64,000 nt of DNA from Sporopachydermia quercuum (GCA_001599295.1 BCGN01000008.1:868001-932000); one strand, 5' to 3'. Numbered from the stretch's first letter, positions 23,309 through 34,381 are shown. Program-made: numbers and translations. Notes: generated by a model not told the origin, from the letters alone.

Positions 23309-26300
23309 ATGCATGGCCTACGATCATCAAGCCGGCAGAGGAATCACTCCGGAACAAAATGTATGGCAAAATTAGGATTTCTATCGTGCGTATCGATGCT
23401 CCTTTCACAAGCTGCCGGCCAGCTAAACTCTTCCAACCTCGTTTCAATAAAGGAGATCAGCCAACCACAACTGAACTTTGATGTACTACAATCAGTGACA
23501 TTTCTCGGTGATTTTGACTCTGGTGAGCTACTGTCGTACCAAGGACAAAACAATTTCACATTTGCTGCATCAACCCCAGATTTCGACGCCTTGTCGGATG
23601 ATCAATCAGCGCTTCCGCTTCTGTACGCAGATCTTGGCTCGAACAACCCGTTTCTATCGTACTTGAGTTCCGTATCAGTGGTGAACGGTTCTATAGACAC
23701 CATGTGCTCATTTACATCCGAAAACTCTTCGTCCGACCTGCTATATCTCGGAGGCCAATTTGCCTTACAATCAGAGTCTGTTCATGCCGAGAACTTTACA
23801 GCTCTTAATACTAGCTCAGGCGAAATAATAGAACTGTTCGACCAGACATCGGATAACCTCACAATAGATGGAACAGTGAGCGTCTTATATTGTAATCCTT
23901 ATGATAATAACGTGTATCTAGGGGGAAACTTTAATTTCAACAATACCGTTGGTGCCGCCATATTCAATACAACGTCCCACAGATTACAAGCACTACCATT
24001 CCAAGGTTTCGGCTCTGGAGCAGAAGTAAACACCATCACAGCATATAAACCCTACCCAGGAAACAATCAGAATGTCATTTTTGGTGGAAAATTCAATAGT
24101 CTAGGTAACGATACTCTGCTAGAACTAGTGTCCTACGCCAATAGTACTAGTAATGGCAGCACGAGCAGCATCAACAGCAAGGAAAACCTAACACTGGCTG
24201 ATTTCGAACCAATAGTGAACTTCAATCTGGCTAACATCTGGGCAGAAGGTACTACATCACAAATTAATGGACTTTCAGAACCGAGAAATATAATTTGTCC
24301 GTCAGAAAGCACGCCCGCTGACAGTACATGGCTTCTGGAACCAGGCCGCGGAGGTACGTGGTCTTCTAGTTTACCATATGTTGTGAATCCACGTACCCTT
24401 AGACTGTATAACGTGGATAACGACGCTATTTCTCAGCTAACAGGAGGGGAAACATACGGAACTAAAACCTTCCGCGTGATTTCATTCCCAGAGAATGGTA
24501 TAATGAATCTCACATATATTGATCCTCAAACAGGAGAAACAGAGCATTGTGATGCTTGGTGTCCTTTGTACCAACGAAGTGAGCTAGCCACAGCTGCATC
24601 AGAAACAACGGATGATGAAATGATTGAACAAGGATGGTCAGCTGAGTATCAGGAATTCAAATATGTTAACGATATACCCGTGACAGGTATTCAAATTCTG
24701 ATATTAGATTACTATGGGCAAGGTGCTGGTCTTTCAGGATTGAGCCTTACAAAGCAGGATTCCAGCACATTTGCCAATCAATCTCTCAACGAACCATCTA
24801 CGTGTAGAGCAGGAAATGCAGATAACTCCGAAGGTGAAGCAGCTTATGCCATAGCGGCGGATACTGTGTCTTGGAGTACTGGAGACCTCATCACAGGCCA
24901 AACAGCTTCCTATATATCTGCTGAAGTCCCCATGAGCAATGGATCACCTACTGAACAAGCTTGGGTCGAATTTTACCCTGAAATATCAGTGGCAGGCAAT
25001 TACACGATTCAGCTTTGGACACCCGGTTGTATAGACGATAACTCCTGTGCCGATAGAGGTATTTCCAACGTGACATTCGTCACAGGAGATCCTCAATATG
25101 ACAGAAGCATGTATATATATCAGACCAACAATTATGACAAATACGACATTGTTTATGACGGCTATATTCCTTATGACAACAGTACAAATGGCACAGTACC
25201 TTATGTTCGAGTAGCGCTTATCTCCAGCTTGGACTCAACTACAGAAAGCGTGACGTTTGTGGCCGACAGAATTGTGACAATCTTACAAGCTATCGATGTG
25301 AATCTCAAACGAACAGATGTGATCAATATTAATGGTATATTTGAATACTCACCAGCAAATTTCACTTCTAATGTTGATTTCCCAGTGGGTAACTCCAGCG
25401 TTAATCAGCTTGGGAATTTTTTAGAAGGNCCTGGTGACTCTACTGATGCTATAATCAACGCTATAGTAGTAGATTCTAGTGAAGAGCAAAATCAAACTGT
25501 TCTTATTGCAGGAGAATTTTCGACAGGTGAATACGGTGATAATATCATTACGTTGAAGCAATCTAACAGCAGCAGCAGCAATAGCAGTATTGATGCATTT
25601 GCAATCGAACCTTTGAGTTCCTATGGGCTCAATGGTTCAGTTGCTGGGATTGTTTCTCTGTCAGACAGCGACAGTGGCGGTCAGTATGCTCTATGGGGTG
25701 AATTCACAGGTCAGACAACTAATAGGTCCTCTCGAACAGTTGCAGGACTAAACTATGTTGCACTTTATGATATCAACAACAACACACTCAGCAGTCTAAA
25801 CGGTGGCATCAACACTGCTCCAACATTAGCTGCACTNATTGATCTTGGTTCTAGAAGCCCATTGTTGATGTTCACTAATCAACACAATGCTTTGTATGCA
25901 TCAGGATACAAACAAAGCCATTTCAACACTTTAGTCTACAATACAACAAGTAGGGAATTTGAGGACTACACGGTGATCAATGCTTCTATTAAAGCTATTG
26001 CCAATGTAGTTCCAGGATCAGGTATATCATTAATCAGTGGAACACTACGATACGCTAATCAATCAAAGGTATCAGGTGCTCTTCTTTCTTCAGGCAATGG
26101 GCTTTTGGAACCAGTGACCACACAAATCACGTTCAATGACCCAGAGAACTCAACCAACATTCTAACTACTGGTTTGTATGTCAATAAATCGTTTTCAGTA
26201 ATTGCCGGGCAGTTTCAAGGGCAAATCGAAGGTGTCAATGGAAGCTCAGCAGCTATAGAGAATATTTATTTTATGAAAGAAGGACAACCAAGAGCCGTTG

Positions 26301-27505
26301 AAGGTATTTCCTGGGAAGACACAGCAGAAGTAGGATCGTTGCTAAATTTCAAAAACTGGTTATTTGTTGGAGGATCTTACGAAGCAGAAATCACAGACGA
26401 CGCAAACAATACTGTTTCTTGTCTTTCATTCTACGATTTAGCTGCAGATAAGTTTTCCAGCTCCCAACCTTCGCCTATCAGTGGATCATCAGCTCTTCAT
26501 GATAATGACACGTCAGTCAGAGCTATGGCAGTCCGACCAAGCTCTAATGATCTTGTTGTAGCTGGATCATTTAATAGAGTTGGTAGTTTATATTGTCCAT
26601 CGTTCTGCTTATACAATTTAGAAAACATGCGATGGACTCAACCAGAAAACACGGCGTCGTCAATTTCGGGCACTGTGAACAAGATTGGTTTTCTTAACGA
26701 AGCAGAATTAATTCTAGCTGGTGATCTAGTGATCAATGACACAGCAGCAGCTTTTGTATCATACAATTTTGACACGTTCGACTTCAAAACGCTCCCCGAA
26801 TGGTCTGACAGTAGTTCAGAAGGTGAAGTACTGGACTTCGTGATTACAGAACAAGGCTCAAATTCATATATATTTGCCTCAGGTATAACAACGGAGGAAA
26901 GTGAATCACGATTAGCAGAAAGGCAGGAAAATAGCAACGGTACCAACATCTTTCTCACGTTGTACAATCAAACACAATGGGATTCGCTACTGAATGGATT
27001 AAGTCCAAAATCAAATATTGAATCAATTCAATTGCTGCCGTTACAGGACAAAACCAATGCTCCAGTTCCATTTGATGAATATATTTTATTAGCATCAGGC
27101 TCATTGATATTCGAAGATTTATCGGTAGTGTGTTCATCAGCTTTCTACGATGGTACAAAATGGACACCATATGTCGCTACCAGCAGATTTACGTCTGATG
27201 GAGCTAGACCTGGTACTATATTCTATGTCTCAACGCAGGATTCAGAGTCAATTACTCCAGTTGTCTCCCATCGGAAATCTGTTATGAAAACCGGATTTGT
27301 TGTGCTGGTATCTCTGGCTATTGCAATTTTGATCATGTTAATATTAATTGGTTTGTTCTTACTTATTAGTTGGTGGAGACGAAGAAGCTCGGGATACCGG
27401 CCAATGCCAAGCCGTATATCTGAACAAGAGATGGCGGAGACTATTCCTCCTGCGAATTTATTAGAAGAGATTGAAATTATGAGAGCAAGAAAAGAGAGGT
27501 CATGA
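23309..27505 (+). CDS. RAX2: Rax2 bipolar bud-site landmark glycoprotein
   Basis: Type I membrane protein that, with Rax1, marks old division sites and guides bud or hyphal polarity. 1398 residues (S. cerevisiae 1220), ATG at 23309. A hydrophobic segment at about 19-38 (MAKLGFLSCVSMLLSQAAG) acts as signal peptide. The long Ser/Thr/Asn-rich ectodomain has many N-x-S/T sequons and repeated beta-strand units of the type NVYLGGNFNF and VIFGGKFNS. Near residues 1327-1352 is one membrane helix followed by WWRRR. The cytoplasmic tail contains ISEQEMAETIPPANLLEEI, the conserved Rax2 C-terminal block. Ns at 25429 and 25837 are both third codon positions. Confidence 0.93.
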   Translation: MHGLRSSSRQRNHSGTKCMAKLGFLSCVSMLLSQAAGQLNSSNLVSIKEISQPQLNFDVLQSVTFLGDFDSGELLSYQGQNNFTFAASTPDFDALSDDQSALPLLYADLGSNNPFLSYLSSVSVVNGSIDTMCSFTSENSSSDLLYLGGQFALQSESVHAENFTALNTSSGEIIELFDQTSDNLTIDGTVSVLYCNPYDNNVYLGGNFNFNNTVGAAIFNTTSHRLQALPFQGFGSGAEVNTITAYKPYPGNNQNVIFGGKFNSLGNDTLLELVSYANSTSNGSTSSINSKENLTLADFEPIVNFNLANIWAEGTTSQINGLSEPRNIICPSESTPADSTWLLEPGRGGTWSSSLPYVVNPRTLRLYNVDNDAISQLTGGETYGTKTFRVISFPENGIMNLTYIDPQTGETEHCDAWCPLYQRSELATAASETTDDEMIEQGWSAEYQEFKYVNDIPVTGIQILILDYYGQGAGLSGLSLTKQDSSTFANQSLNEPSTCRAGNADNSEGEAAYAIAADTVSWSTGDLITGQTASYISAEVPMSNGSPTEQAWVEFYPEISVAGNYTIQLWTPGCIDDNSCADRGISNVTFVTGDPQYDRSMYIYQTNNYDKYDIVYDGYIPYDNSTNGTVPYVRVALISSLDSTTESVTFVADRIVTILQAIDVNLKRTDVININGIFEYSPANFTSNVDFPVGNSSVNQLGNFLEXPGDSTDAIINAIVVDSSEEQNQTVLIAGEFSTGEYGDNIITLKQSNSSSSNSSIDAFAIEPLSSYGLNGSVAGIVSLSDSDSGGQYALWGEFTGQTTNRSSRTVAGLNYVALYDINNNTLSSLNGGINTAPTLAAXIDLGSRSPLLMFTNQHNALYASGYKQSHFNTLVYNTTSREFEDYTVINASIKAIANVVPGSGISLISGTLRYANQSKVSGALLSSGNGLLEPVTTQITFNDPENSTNILTTGLYVNKSFSVIAGQFQGQIEGVNGSSAAIENIYFMKEGQPRAVEGISWEDTAEVGSLLNFKNWLFVGGSYEAEITDDANNTVSCLSFYDLAADKFSSSQPSPISGSSALHDNDTSVRAMAVRPSSNDLVVAGSFNRVGSLYCPSFCLYNLENMRWTQPENTASSISGTVNKIGFLNEAELILAGDLVINDTAAAFVSYNFDTFDFKTLPEWSDSSSEGEVLDFVITEQGSNSYIFASGITTEESESRLAERQENSNGTNIFLTLYNQTQWDSLLNGLSPKSNIESIQLLPLQDKTNAPVPFDEYILLASGSLIFEDLSVVCSSAFYDGTKWTPYVATSRFTSDGARPGTIFYVSTQDSESITPVVSHRKSVMKTGFVVLVSLAIAILIMLILIGLFLLISWWRRRSSGYRPMPSRISEQEMAETIPPANLLEEIEIMRARKERS

Positions 27506-28108
27506 ATGCATTGTTGATAGAAGTAGGAGAAACAATACAGATATTAATGATGAATAGGAAAGAGAATAATGGGAGAGATATGAGAGAAAGATGCAAGGAA
27601 AGAAAGAGAACTATTGTATTATAGAAGCAGGTAAATAATACTAGCATTTACATAAATAAAACTAATATAATAATAATGATAACGTATATTGATAGCATGT
27701 ACAGGATATGATGATATGAAATGATATCTAAGCTGTATTTTCACCCGATCCAGGTCTAATTTTAGTTGCCTTAGTCTGATCTATCAAATAATAATATATC
27801 TTAATCCCCTAAGCCTAGTAGGGAGAACAACGATGATTATATGAGAAAGACTAGCTACTTATGTAAACGGTCTTTACTATTTTCTTAAAGAATATGAATA
27901 CAGAATATCCATATATTCAGCTGAGTGTTAAGATTTAATACACCACTAATCTACAGCACCAAATTACTGCTACTCCTTAAAACAGTCCATTCTATTCTAT
28001 TCTATTATCATTTCTCCTAATAACTAACCATAATATCCACTACCAACTGCTAGCAACTACTAACCTAACAACTAATCACTTATCACCAGCATCCTTTGTT
28101 CGCTAATA
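27506..28108. other. Convergent spacer between RAX2 and ARX1
   Basis: AT-rich shared 3' region with a TTCTA pentanucleotide repeat near 27990-28005. No gene seen. Confidence 0.6.
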
Positions 28109-29911
28109 TCAAGAAATCTCCATTCTAGCAACATCAGATTTAACAATCTTCATTGGTTGCAGTTCCCTCACTCGAACACCAAATCGCTTATCGCGTCCAA
28201 TGGCAATTATCTGCTCAATCAATGCTAATTCATAACTTACTCTTCCCTTCTTCTCAACTTCAAGCTTAGCAAATGATTCAAAACTAAATTCAGAATACAC
28301 CCATGACGGTTTGCTGACATTCTCTCCACCAGTGAGTCTCAAAGCTTCTGATTCTAATAACAGCACAGTAGTGGTCTCGCCAGCGGTTGCAATTGGTTCT
28401 GCTTGTTTGAAAGCTGATTCCAGCGACTTTTCACTGATTCCTAACGATGGGAATATAAGACTGTCATCCGTAATACTTCCTGACGTTATAGACTTCTTAG
28501 ATTCACTTTGCCTGAATAGCTCTTTCATTGGAACATAAAGGGCCACTTTTATAGGTTTGGAAGCGACCAAGAAATGATTCACCAGTTCTGACATCCCCAA
28601 CCTTGAAGTAGTTATATCCTTCCTGATCTTAGGAATATCAGCAAGTAGCATATCGTCAGCTGAGCCAGGGAAGAAATCAGAAAGGTAGGATAACTTGAAA
28701 GTATAAACAGACCGCTCTGAGTTGATTTTACCTAAAACTGCCTTAGAAGTTCTCAGCTTCAATTGATAATGTTGAGAGAAATCTCTAATAAAGACTGAAG
28801 GTTTATGATTAGCAATCAGATTCTTTGCATTCTCTTTAGCTCCAGTGTAATGATCAACATCTCGAACAGAGACAAAACCAGGATTTTCTGCAAGTAAAGC
28901 TGCTATTCCAGCAAATTGTAAATCAACAACATATGCTTCGCCTGGTAAAACAATAAAGTCTTCTGCTTCGTTAACGTCAGAAGTAATATTGCCATCTTCT
29001 TTCTTCAATAGAGCTCCCGTTTCCTCATTGACAGAAACAGAAAGTCTCTCTAAAAACCAAGTTTCTTGATCTCTTTCGGACCATTTCACGCCTTTATATT
29101 CTTTTTCCTCGATTATGTTTTCTGCTTGACCAGCCAGGAAACGTCTTATTCTTCGAACTTTAGACTCAGGAACAACGACACAGTTGAATGATTCAGCTAC
29201 TTTGTTAACAAGACTTTTGATTAAAGAGCCAGTGACCTTTTCTGGCACGGCAACTCCATACTGCTCTATATTGATTTTCCGTAGTAACTGTTTAAACAGG
29301 GCTGGATTGGTGGATAATGTAATTAATGATACAACTAGTTCAGTAGCGATATGAGAAGCACAGATAGCGTCAGCCTTTGGACCTAAAAGAGGACCAGGAG
29401 GAACCAATTTTCCAGATTCGTTTGCTACTAAATCAGGATAAATCACCATTGTATGAGTGACTTGAGCTGTGTAACCATCGATATGAGCTCCAAGATTGAG
29501 TTTTACAATGTCTCCTTGTTTAAGGAATTTACGGGAAGCTTCATCGATTTCTGGAGCATAGTTTTCAACAAAATAGTCAACAGAAATTGAAGTTGGCTCA
29601 GAAATCCCCTTTTCATATTTCACGTTGTTGAATTCCTCATTGTCGTTTGCGGATCCTGCCTTCTTCTTCCTCTTGTATACGTTATCAATAGCTCTGGTGA
29701 TGTACGCATCAGTCAGAAAGCATAGCTCTGAGATGCTCAGCACAGATTCCTGGGGAACCGATTTATAATGATAGCTTTGATTAATCAGATCAATTAAATA
29801 TGCCAAAGCAGTCTGAGATATTTGGCCTGCTAATCTGTATTTATCTACAGTGCTTTGAACCAATTGGTTTCTCTCATCTAGTAGATACCCTTGATGAACT
29901 GTGAGATCCAT
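28109..29911 (-). CDS. ARX1: Arx1, 60S ribosomal subunit export factor
   Basis: Methionine-aminopeptidase-fold protein without peptidase activity; it sits over the exit tunnel of pre-60S particles and helps their nuclear export. 600 residues (S. cerevisiae 593), ATG at 29911. Conserved blocks: KYRLAGQISQTALAYLIDLI at the start, LNLGAHIDGYTAQVTHTMVI (about 135-155), VVPESKVRRIRRFLAGQAEN (about 246-265), AYVVDLQFAG, and near the end KDKRFGVRVRELQPMK-like GRDKRFGVRVRELQPMK. The divergent upstream region holds an RRPE-like ribosome-biogenesis element. The fold is shared with Ebp1/PA2G4, but length and motifs fit Arx1. Confidence 0.93.
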   Translation of the reverse strand: MDLTVHQGYLLDERNQLVQSTVDKYRLAGQISQTALAYLIDLINQSYHYKSVPQESVLSISELCFLTDAYITRAIDNVYKRKKKAGSANDNEEFNNVKYEKGISEPTSISVDYFVENYAPEIDEASRKFLKQGDIVKLNLGAHIDGYTAQVTHTMVIYPDLVANESGKLVPPGPLLGPKADAICASHIATELVVSLITLSTNPALFKQLLRKINIEQYGVAVPEKVTGSLIKSLVNKVAESFNCVVVPESKVRRIRRFLAGQAENIIEEKEYKGVKWSERDQETWFLERLSVSVNEETGALLKKEDGNITSDVNEAEDFIVLPGEAYVVDLQFAGIAALLAENPGFVSVRDVDHYTGAKENAKNLIANHKPSVFIRDFSQHYQLKLRTSKAVLGKINSERSVYTFKLSYLSDFFPGSADDMLLADIPKIRKDITTSRLGMSELVNHFLVASKPIKVALYVPMKELFRQSESKKSITSGSITDDSLIFPSLGISEKSLESAFKQAEPIATAGETTTVLLLESEALRLTGGENVSKPSWVYSEFSFESFAKLEVEKKGRVSYELALIEQIIAIGRDKRFGVRVRELQPMKIVKSDVARMEIS

Positions 29912-30762
29912 TATGAGAGAGTGTGTGTGAGTGAGAGCGTTGATTGAACGTCTTCAGGGTATTCTGTAAAGTAAAAATTGAAGCTGTGGATGGTGAAGGT
30001 GGCTTATGAATGAAATGCAAGATTTTCAATAGCTCATAGATGATAATAGGTATATTGATAATTGTTATTTCATAGTTGATAATTGTATGTGAGGGTGAAA
30101 AATTTCTGCTAGGAAATAATAAAAAAATTTTTACTATGGAGAAGTAAGATTAGAGGTTTGCAAGGTTTATGCAAGAATCTTGCGGACTGCCCATGGATAA
30201 ATATCGGAGAGGATGTAACAGGAATCGGAAATAATTGTACCTAAGAGTGGAGGTTGGTNCATAGAGAATAGGTAAATATTCAGAAAGTGAGAATTATGAA
30301 CAATAAGTATGATAATGAACAATAGGACAATGGCTTATGTGTAAGAACTTTAAATTGAAATTATTGACTTTCACTATTCAGACATATTACAGTACATCTT
30401 ATATTCATTCTGCTCTAAAATGAAAGCCCAGTTATTCAGTAATTGTTCTCTTTTGTTGATAAGGTAAAATTACCTATTTAGGAAATCATATATCAGATGA
30501 CTGAACTATATCTAATCGGGAAATTTATTTGTTAGTGATAAACAAAAGGGATTTGTGGAATTTCGCACTTTTGTTTTTCCATCTATAACAACAACGGTGT
30601 TTACTGACGAAAATTGAATACAAATATCCCTAAAAAGATCTGTTCGTCATGGGGTTTCAGACTGTTTTATTGCGTATTTGAACCGCTCTATCTCAGTAGA
30701 ATCGCGACTAAAGCGAAGGGATCAAAAGAAAAAATTAGATATCCAACAGGCTATTCTTCACA
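29912..30762. other. Divergent promoter region, ARX1 and the 691-aa gene
   Basis: 851 bp shared by two diverging genes. An RRPE-like site lies at 30096-30105 and a second A5T5 tract near 30120-30132. A GT/GA-rich tract (gagagtgtgtgtgagtgag) directly precedes the ARX1 ATG. No gene seen. Confidence 0.55.
30096..30105 (+). promoter_or_regulatory. RRPE-like element (TGAAAAATTT)
   Basis: Matches the ribosomal RNA processing element core known from yeast ribosome-biogenesis promoters, 185 bp upstream of the ARX1 start. No PAC element (GATGAG) was seen with it, so confidence is modest. Confidence 0.35.
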
Positions 30763-32838
30763 ATGACATTACACTCTCTACCAACTTCCATGCAGGAGAA
30801 ACGAACTATAGGTAGACCGATTTCTGGTCAGAAGAGAAGCTCGTTTACCAGAGATGATGAGAATGAGAACAATGTAGAGTATAGTTCCGATAGGAATCAT
30901 AGCATCGACTCAAATGGGCTCAACAAAGATACGGAAAGGACCAGTATCAATCATGAAAGTAAAAGAATGTTTAAGGTGAAGGAGATACCAAAGTTTGGCC
31001 TTGGTATTGGTAAAAGCAAAGCTATGAAAAGCGATCGTGATTCTGAAGGAGTATCAAAAGTTGGGATAACTATTGAATCGTTGAATGAGAATTTGTTGAT
31101 TGATAGCGAGATGGATTTTATGAAGGAAGAAGAAGCCGATGATAGTGATGTGGTAAGAGGATCCAGGACCGGCAATATTATAACTGACTGTAATAACAAT
31201 TCAGAGGAATCAGAGTTTTACAGAGCTGGTAAGATTTTAGAAACTGTTGAAGAGTTCAAGTTCGGGATTCTGGAGGAAGAAGTAGAAAGGGAACTAGAAG
31301 AATACCAAAGAAAATATCAGGATGAATACCTGAAGGAATACCCAAACCAGGAGGAAAAAAAGATGCCGAGCTTGAAAAAAGAACAATTGAATACAGAAGG
31401 ATCCTTGAGCAAGACAGAGAATTCCCAGGACCATGTTAATTTTGATCGTAGTATATCTCAGGTTAAAGATTCATCTGTTGAGTTTATAGGGCAAAGTGCT
31501 CTGAATGTTTTGACAGATAAAGTCAATATGCCACAACAACAGAAGGCGAGTTATGGTAAAGAAATAGTGTTTGGCTTGAGTATACCAGAAGGTATTGTTA
31601 TTAATGATGGCGATGAAGGTGAACAGCAGGAGCATAGCATTGGGAAAGAAGATTATTATGTTCAAGAAGAAGATGAAGAAGATGAGGATTTCAGTGATTA
31701 CGATTATAGTGATTCGCAAGATAAACAAAGCGAAGTCTATGAGTGCCATTCTGGTAATGAGTTTGAAGAAACAGACAAGATAGATCAAGAAAATCTTTAT
31801 GGGTTTTCTAAACATTTGGAGAAATCGGAAGAGAATCGAATGGGTGATCTATCTTTATTTGATTTATTACATGATGCGTCTAGCGATAACCACACCAAAA
31901 TCCACAACAAAAGTACTCGTACTACAAAGATCACAACTCATTCTACTTCTAGAAATGCTATGAATACATCTCTTGATACCCCAGGTGATACCCCAGGTGA
32001 TACCCCAGGTGATACCCCAGGTGATACTCCAGGTGATACTCCAGTTGATACCCCAGTTGATGCTCCTGCTATCCTAGCTAATACCCCTTTCAATTTTATA
32101 GATCCAAATCTAGATTTCTCTTCACTTGGCAAGAAAGCTCAATTAAACATATTATCAACACGTTCTACAATTTCTGAGCTTACGAGTCAACTAGGTAAAC
32201 TATCAATTGCCTTTAATGACGATTTCTTACCGATTAATACCATCAATTATAGAAAGGCATTGGGCATTATTCGCTCTGAATACGAAGGGTCCGGGGATGT
32301 ATCAACAGATGTTTCGTTCCAAGAGAAAGACAATACAAAAATAGTAGAAGAACAGAGCGTAGTACTGGATGAAGAGGAAGAAAAAGAAATTGCAATATCT
32401 GAAGTACCCAATGATGCGTATGAAGCTAAGCAAACAAATAGTAAACCCTTGCTAAAAGATATAGATCCTAAAACTCCTTTTGAGAGTGATATCTTGTTCA
32501 ATCACGAACCAGAAGCTATACAAACCGATTATATGGATATACCCAATAGGTACAACATCAAATCNCTACTCAATGATGACTTGCCTTATAATATTAAGGC
32601 ATCACCATTTTTTGATGAAAACGAAGATTACCAAGACAGAATTGCCCTATTTACAATATTACAGGATGCTATCGGTTCTGAATCGATTACTGAATCATCT
32701 GGTGAAAATGAATCAAATGACGTCAATCCTGAAGTGGATTCTGAATATGAAGTTTCTCCTATCCGTCAGTTTTTCAATGACCAAAAGTATAAGATGTCAC
32801 AATTTGTCTATAGAAAGAAAAAACATCCTACTTGTTGA
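30763..32838 (+). CDS. Unrecognised acidic 691-aa protein with a DTPG minisatellite
   Basis: A 691-residue frame with ATG at 30763; no family recognised. The N-terminal ~110 residues are polar and basic (KEIPKFGLGIGKSK). Next come strongly acidic stretches (DEEDEDFSDYDYSDSQD near 305-320) and a charged, probably coiled segment (EEEVERELEEYQRKYQDEY near 173-191). A 12-nt repeat encodes DTPG/DTPV at about residues 405-436. Two blocks look more conserved in character: QLNILSTRSTISELTSQLGK (about 461-480) and LPYNIKASPFFDENEDYQDR (about 607-626). The end is basic (YRKKKHPTC). No signal peptide or membrane segment. It diverges from ARX1 and converges with ARP10. The composition suggests a nuclear or cytoskeletal scaffold, but this is only a guess. 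Confidence 0.85.
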   Translation: MTLHSLPTSMQEKRTIGRPISGQKRSSFTRDDENENNVEYSSDRNHSIDSNGLNKDTERTSINHESKRMFKVKEIPKFGLGIGKSKAMKSDRDSEGVSKVGITIESLNENLLIDSEMDFMKEEEADDSDVVRGSRTGNIITDCNNNSEESEFYRAGKILETVEEFKFGILEEEVERELEEYQRKYQDEYLKEYPNQEEKKMPSLKKEQLNTEGSLSKTENSQDHVNFDRSISQVKDSSVEFIGQSALNVLTDKVNMPQQQKASYGKEIVFGLSIPEGIVINDGDEGEQQEHSIGKEDYYVQEEDEEDEDFSDYDYSDSQDKQSEVYECHSGNEFEETDKIDQENLYGFSKHLEKSEENRMGDLSLFDLLHDASSDNHTKIHNKSTRTTKITTHSTSRNAMNTSLDTPGDTPGDTPGDTPGDTPGDTPVDTPVDAPAILANTPFNFIDPNLDFSSLGKKAQLNILSTRSTISELTSQLGKLSIAFNDDFLPINTINYRKALGIIRSEYEGSGDVSTDVSFQEKDNTKIVEEQSVVLDEEEEKEIAISEVPNDAYEAKQTNSKPLLKDIDPKTPFESDILFNHEPEAIQTDYMDIPNRYNIKXLLNDDLPYNIKASPFFDENEDYQDRIALFTILQDAIGSESITESSGENESNDVNPEVDSEYEVSPIRQFFNDQKYKMSQFVYRKKKHPTC
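31975..32070 (+). repeat. 12-nt coding minisatellite (eight units)
   Basis: Eight 12-nt units, GATACCCCAGGT and variants: five DTPG, two DTPV and one DAPA. The first units are nearly identical at DNA level and later ones carry single changes, so the array is young and probably length-variable. Confidence 0.93.
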
Positions 32839-33151
32839 TCTACAACTGCTATTTGAGATTCTACTAAAAGTAGAAAACAGCAACAGAGTTAATACCACTA
32901 ATAATGACATCGTCAGTGAACTTTATCGCCAGGACAATTTTATTACAAATACTGAAATTGTCATCACTTTCTACAGCATTCATTGATAATTGAAGCTATT
33001 AGGTATGCAAAATTAACCATATTACCATTGAAACCCTGAAGCTTATGCTGAACCCCAAAAAATTCATTCTTCTCACTCTATTTTATGTTACTAATAATAC
33101 ATTAAACAGTTAACTAGAATTATCTCATTTCCTTTCTTTCCGACCCTTAAT
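32839..33151. other. Short convergent spacer
   Basis: 313 bp between the stops of the 691-aa gene and ARP10. AT-rich; nothing recognised. Confidence 0.6.
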
Positions 33152-34381
33152 TTAACTTGCTAGATTATAATGCTGTGCCAGAAACCTGTTGCGATTTGTC
33201 GTAGGACCAAGGTTAGTGATCTGTCGTATGTTTGTTGCTTTATATCCATTAGATAAACAGTACAAACTACAACCAACGAAGGGCCCCAGATTTTCTAAAG
33301 CAGCAAACTGGAAATTGTAACATTTATACTTATCCACAGTTCTTGATTCATATAACTTTCTAAGCACTCTTAGTTTTAGTCCTGGTATATTATTTAATCC
33401 ACCCGTGAAAATAAATTGCATCGATAGAACCCTTCTCAGATCAATATCAAGTCGAACTAGCACTTTCAATATCATTTCGCATACCGTATCATCATTGTCT
33501 GAAAAGATTATTGATTCCATTGGATCATCGCCTTCATTGAAAAATGATACTAATGCTGGTTTGTATCTAAGATGATTTGGTACTGATAGGTTATACTGTT
33601 TATAATGAAACTGATAGGTTCCATCAGCTAACTCATCACTTGAATCAGTAGGAATGTAAACAGCTTGAGCAATAAACTCTTGAACTAAATCAAAGAGGTC
33701 TTCTTTATCAACGTTTCGTAAATATGGTAGTAGATACTTTAACATAGTATAGTGAAGATGGAACCCAGAACGAACGGTTGTTGCTACTTCCTGTTGAACT
33801 ATTCTCAGGTCAAAAACAGGGAACACTCTTAACTCATCCCAACCAAGATCAATCACCAATCCATTCATTACACCAGCAGAAATACAAGCACATAAAGGTG
33901 AAGAAACAAATGTTACACTGGGAGCATGTAAATGGAAAAACAGCACTTTCATGACAACCGTCTTCAACTCACTAGACATCAAAGGTGTCTCTAGCACAAC
34001 AACACAATGATCTTGAGGACTTATCAAGAGTTCTCTATGATAAATATGTCTAATGCAACGTTCTAATTGACTTTCTAAAGTATCTTTGTCTTCAGATAAT
34101 AGATTTCCTATTGCTCTATCAAACGCTACCATTTTCTCGAATTGTTGGAACTGCCAACTAAATTCTTCATCATCAACAAGAAGCATTGAACTGTCAGCTA
34201 TAATTGTCTTTAAAAGATCATTTTCATTTTCAGGAGTTGTGAAAGGTAAAAAAGCTCTTGTTTTCCTTGTTAGTTTATTATTTGTTCTTATTTTACATAC
34301 TGGAGATATACTGGGGGATGCGAACCCTGCTTGTACNATTCTGGACCCAATCTCCAGTATTACTACAGCTTTATCATCCAT
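33152..34381 (-). CDS. ARP10: Actin-related protein Arp10 (dynactin pointed-end subunit)
   Basis: Divergent actin relative; Arp10/Arp11 caps the pointed end of the Arp1 filament of dynactin and supports dynein-driven spindle positioning. 409 residues, ATG at 34381, with a normal actin-type start (VVILEIGSR.VQAGFASPS). Actin-like blocks: CVVVLETPLMS (about 125-135), LVIDLGWDELRVFPVFD (phosphate 2 region), QFIFTGGLNNIPGLKLRVLR (adenosine motif) and GPFVGCSLYC near the end. The actin DNase loop and nucleotide residues are poorly kept, as expected for Arp10. Longer than the 284-residue S. cerevisiae protein, nearer to other fungal Arp10/Arp11. Arp4-Arp9 fit less well. Divergent from NUC1. Confidence 0.75.
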   Translation of the reverse strand: MDDKAVVILEIGSRXVQAGFASPSISPVCKIRTNNKLTRKTRAFLPFTTPENENDLLKTIIADSSMLLVDDEEFSWQFQQFEKMVAFDRAIGNLLSEDKDTLESQLERCIRHIYHRELLISPQDHCVVVLETPLMSSELKTVVMKVLFFHLHAPSVTFVSSPLCACISAGVMNGLVIDLGWDELRVFPVFDLRIVQQEVATTVRSGFHLHYTMLKYLLPYLRNVDKEDLFDLVQEFIAQAVYIPTDSSDELADGTYQFHYKQYNLSVPNHLRYKPALVSFFNEGDDPMESIIFSDNDDTVCEMILKVLVRLDIDLRRVLSMQFIFTGGLNNIPGLKLRVLRKLYESRTVDKYKCYNFQFAALENLGPFVGCSLYCLSNGYKATNIRQITNLGPTTNRNRFLAQHYNLAS

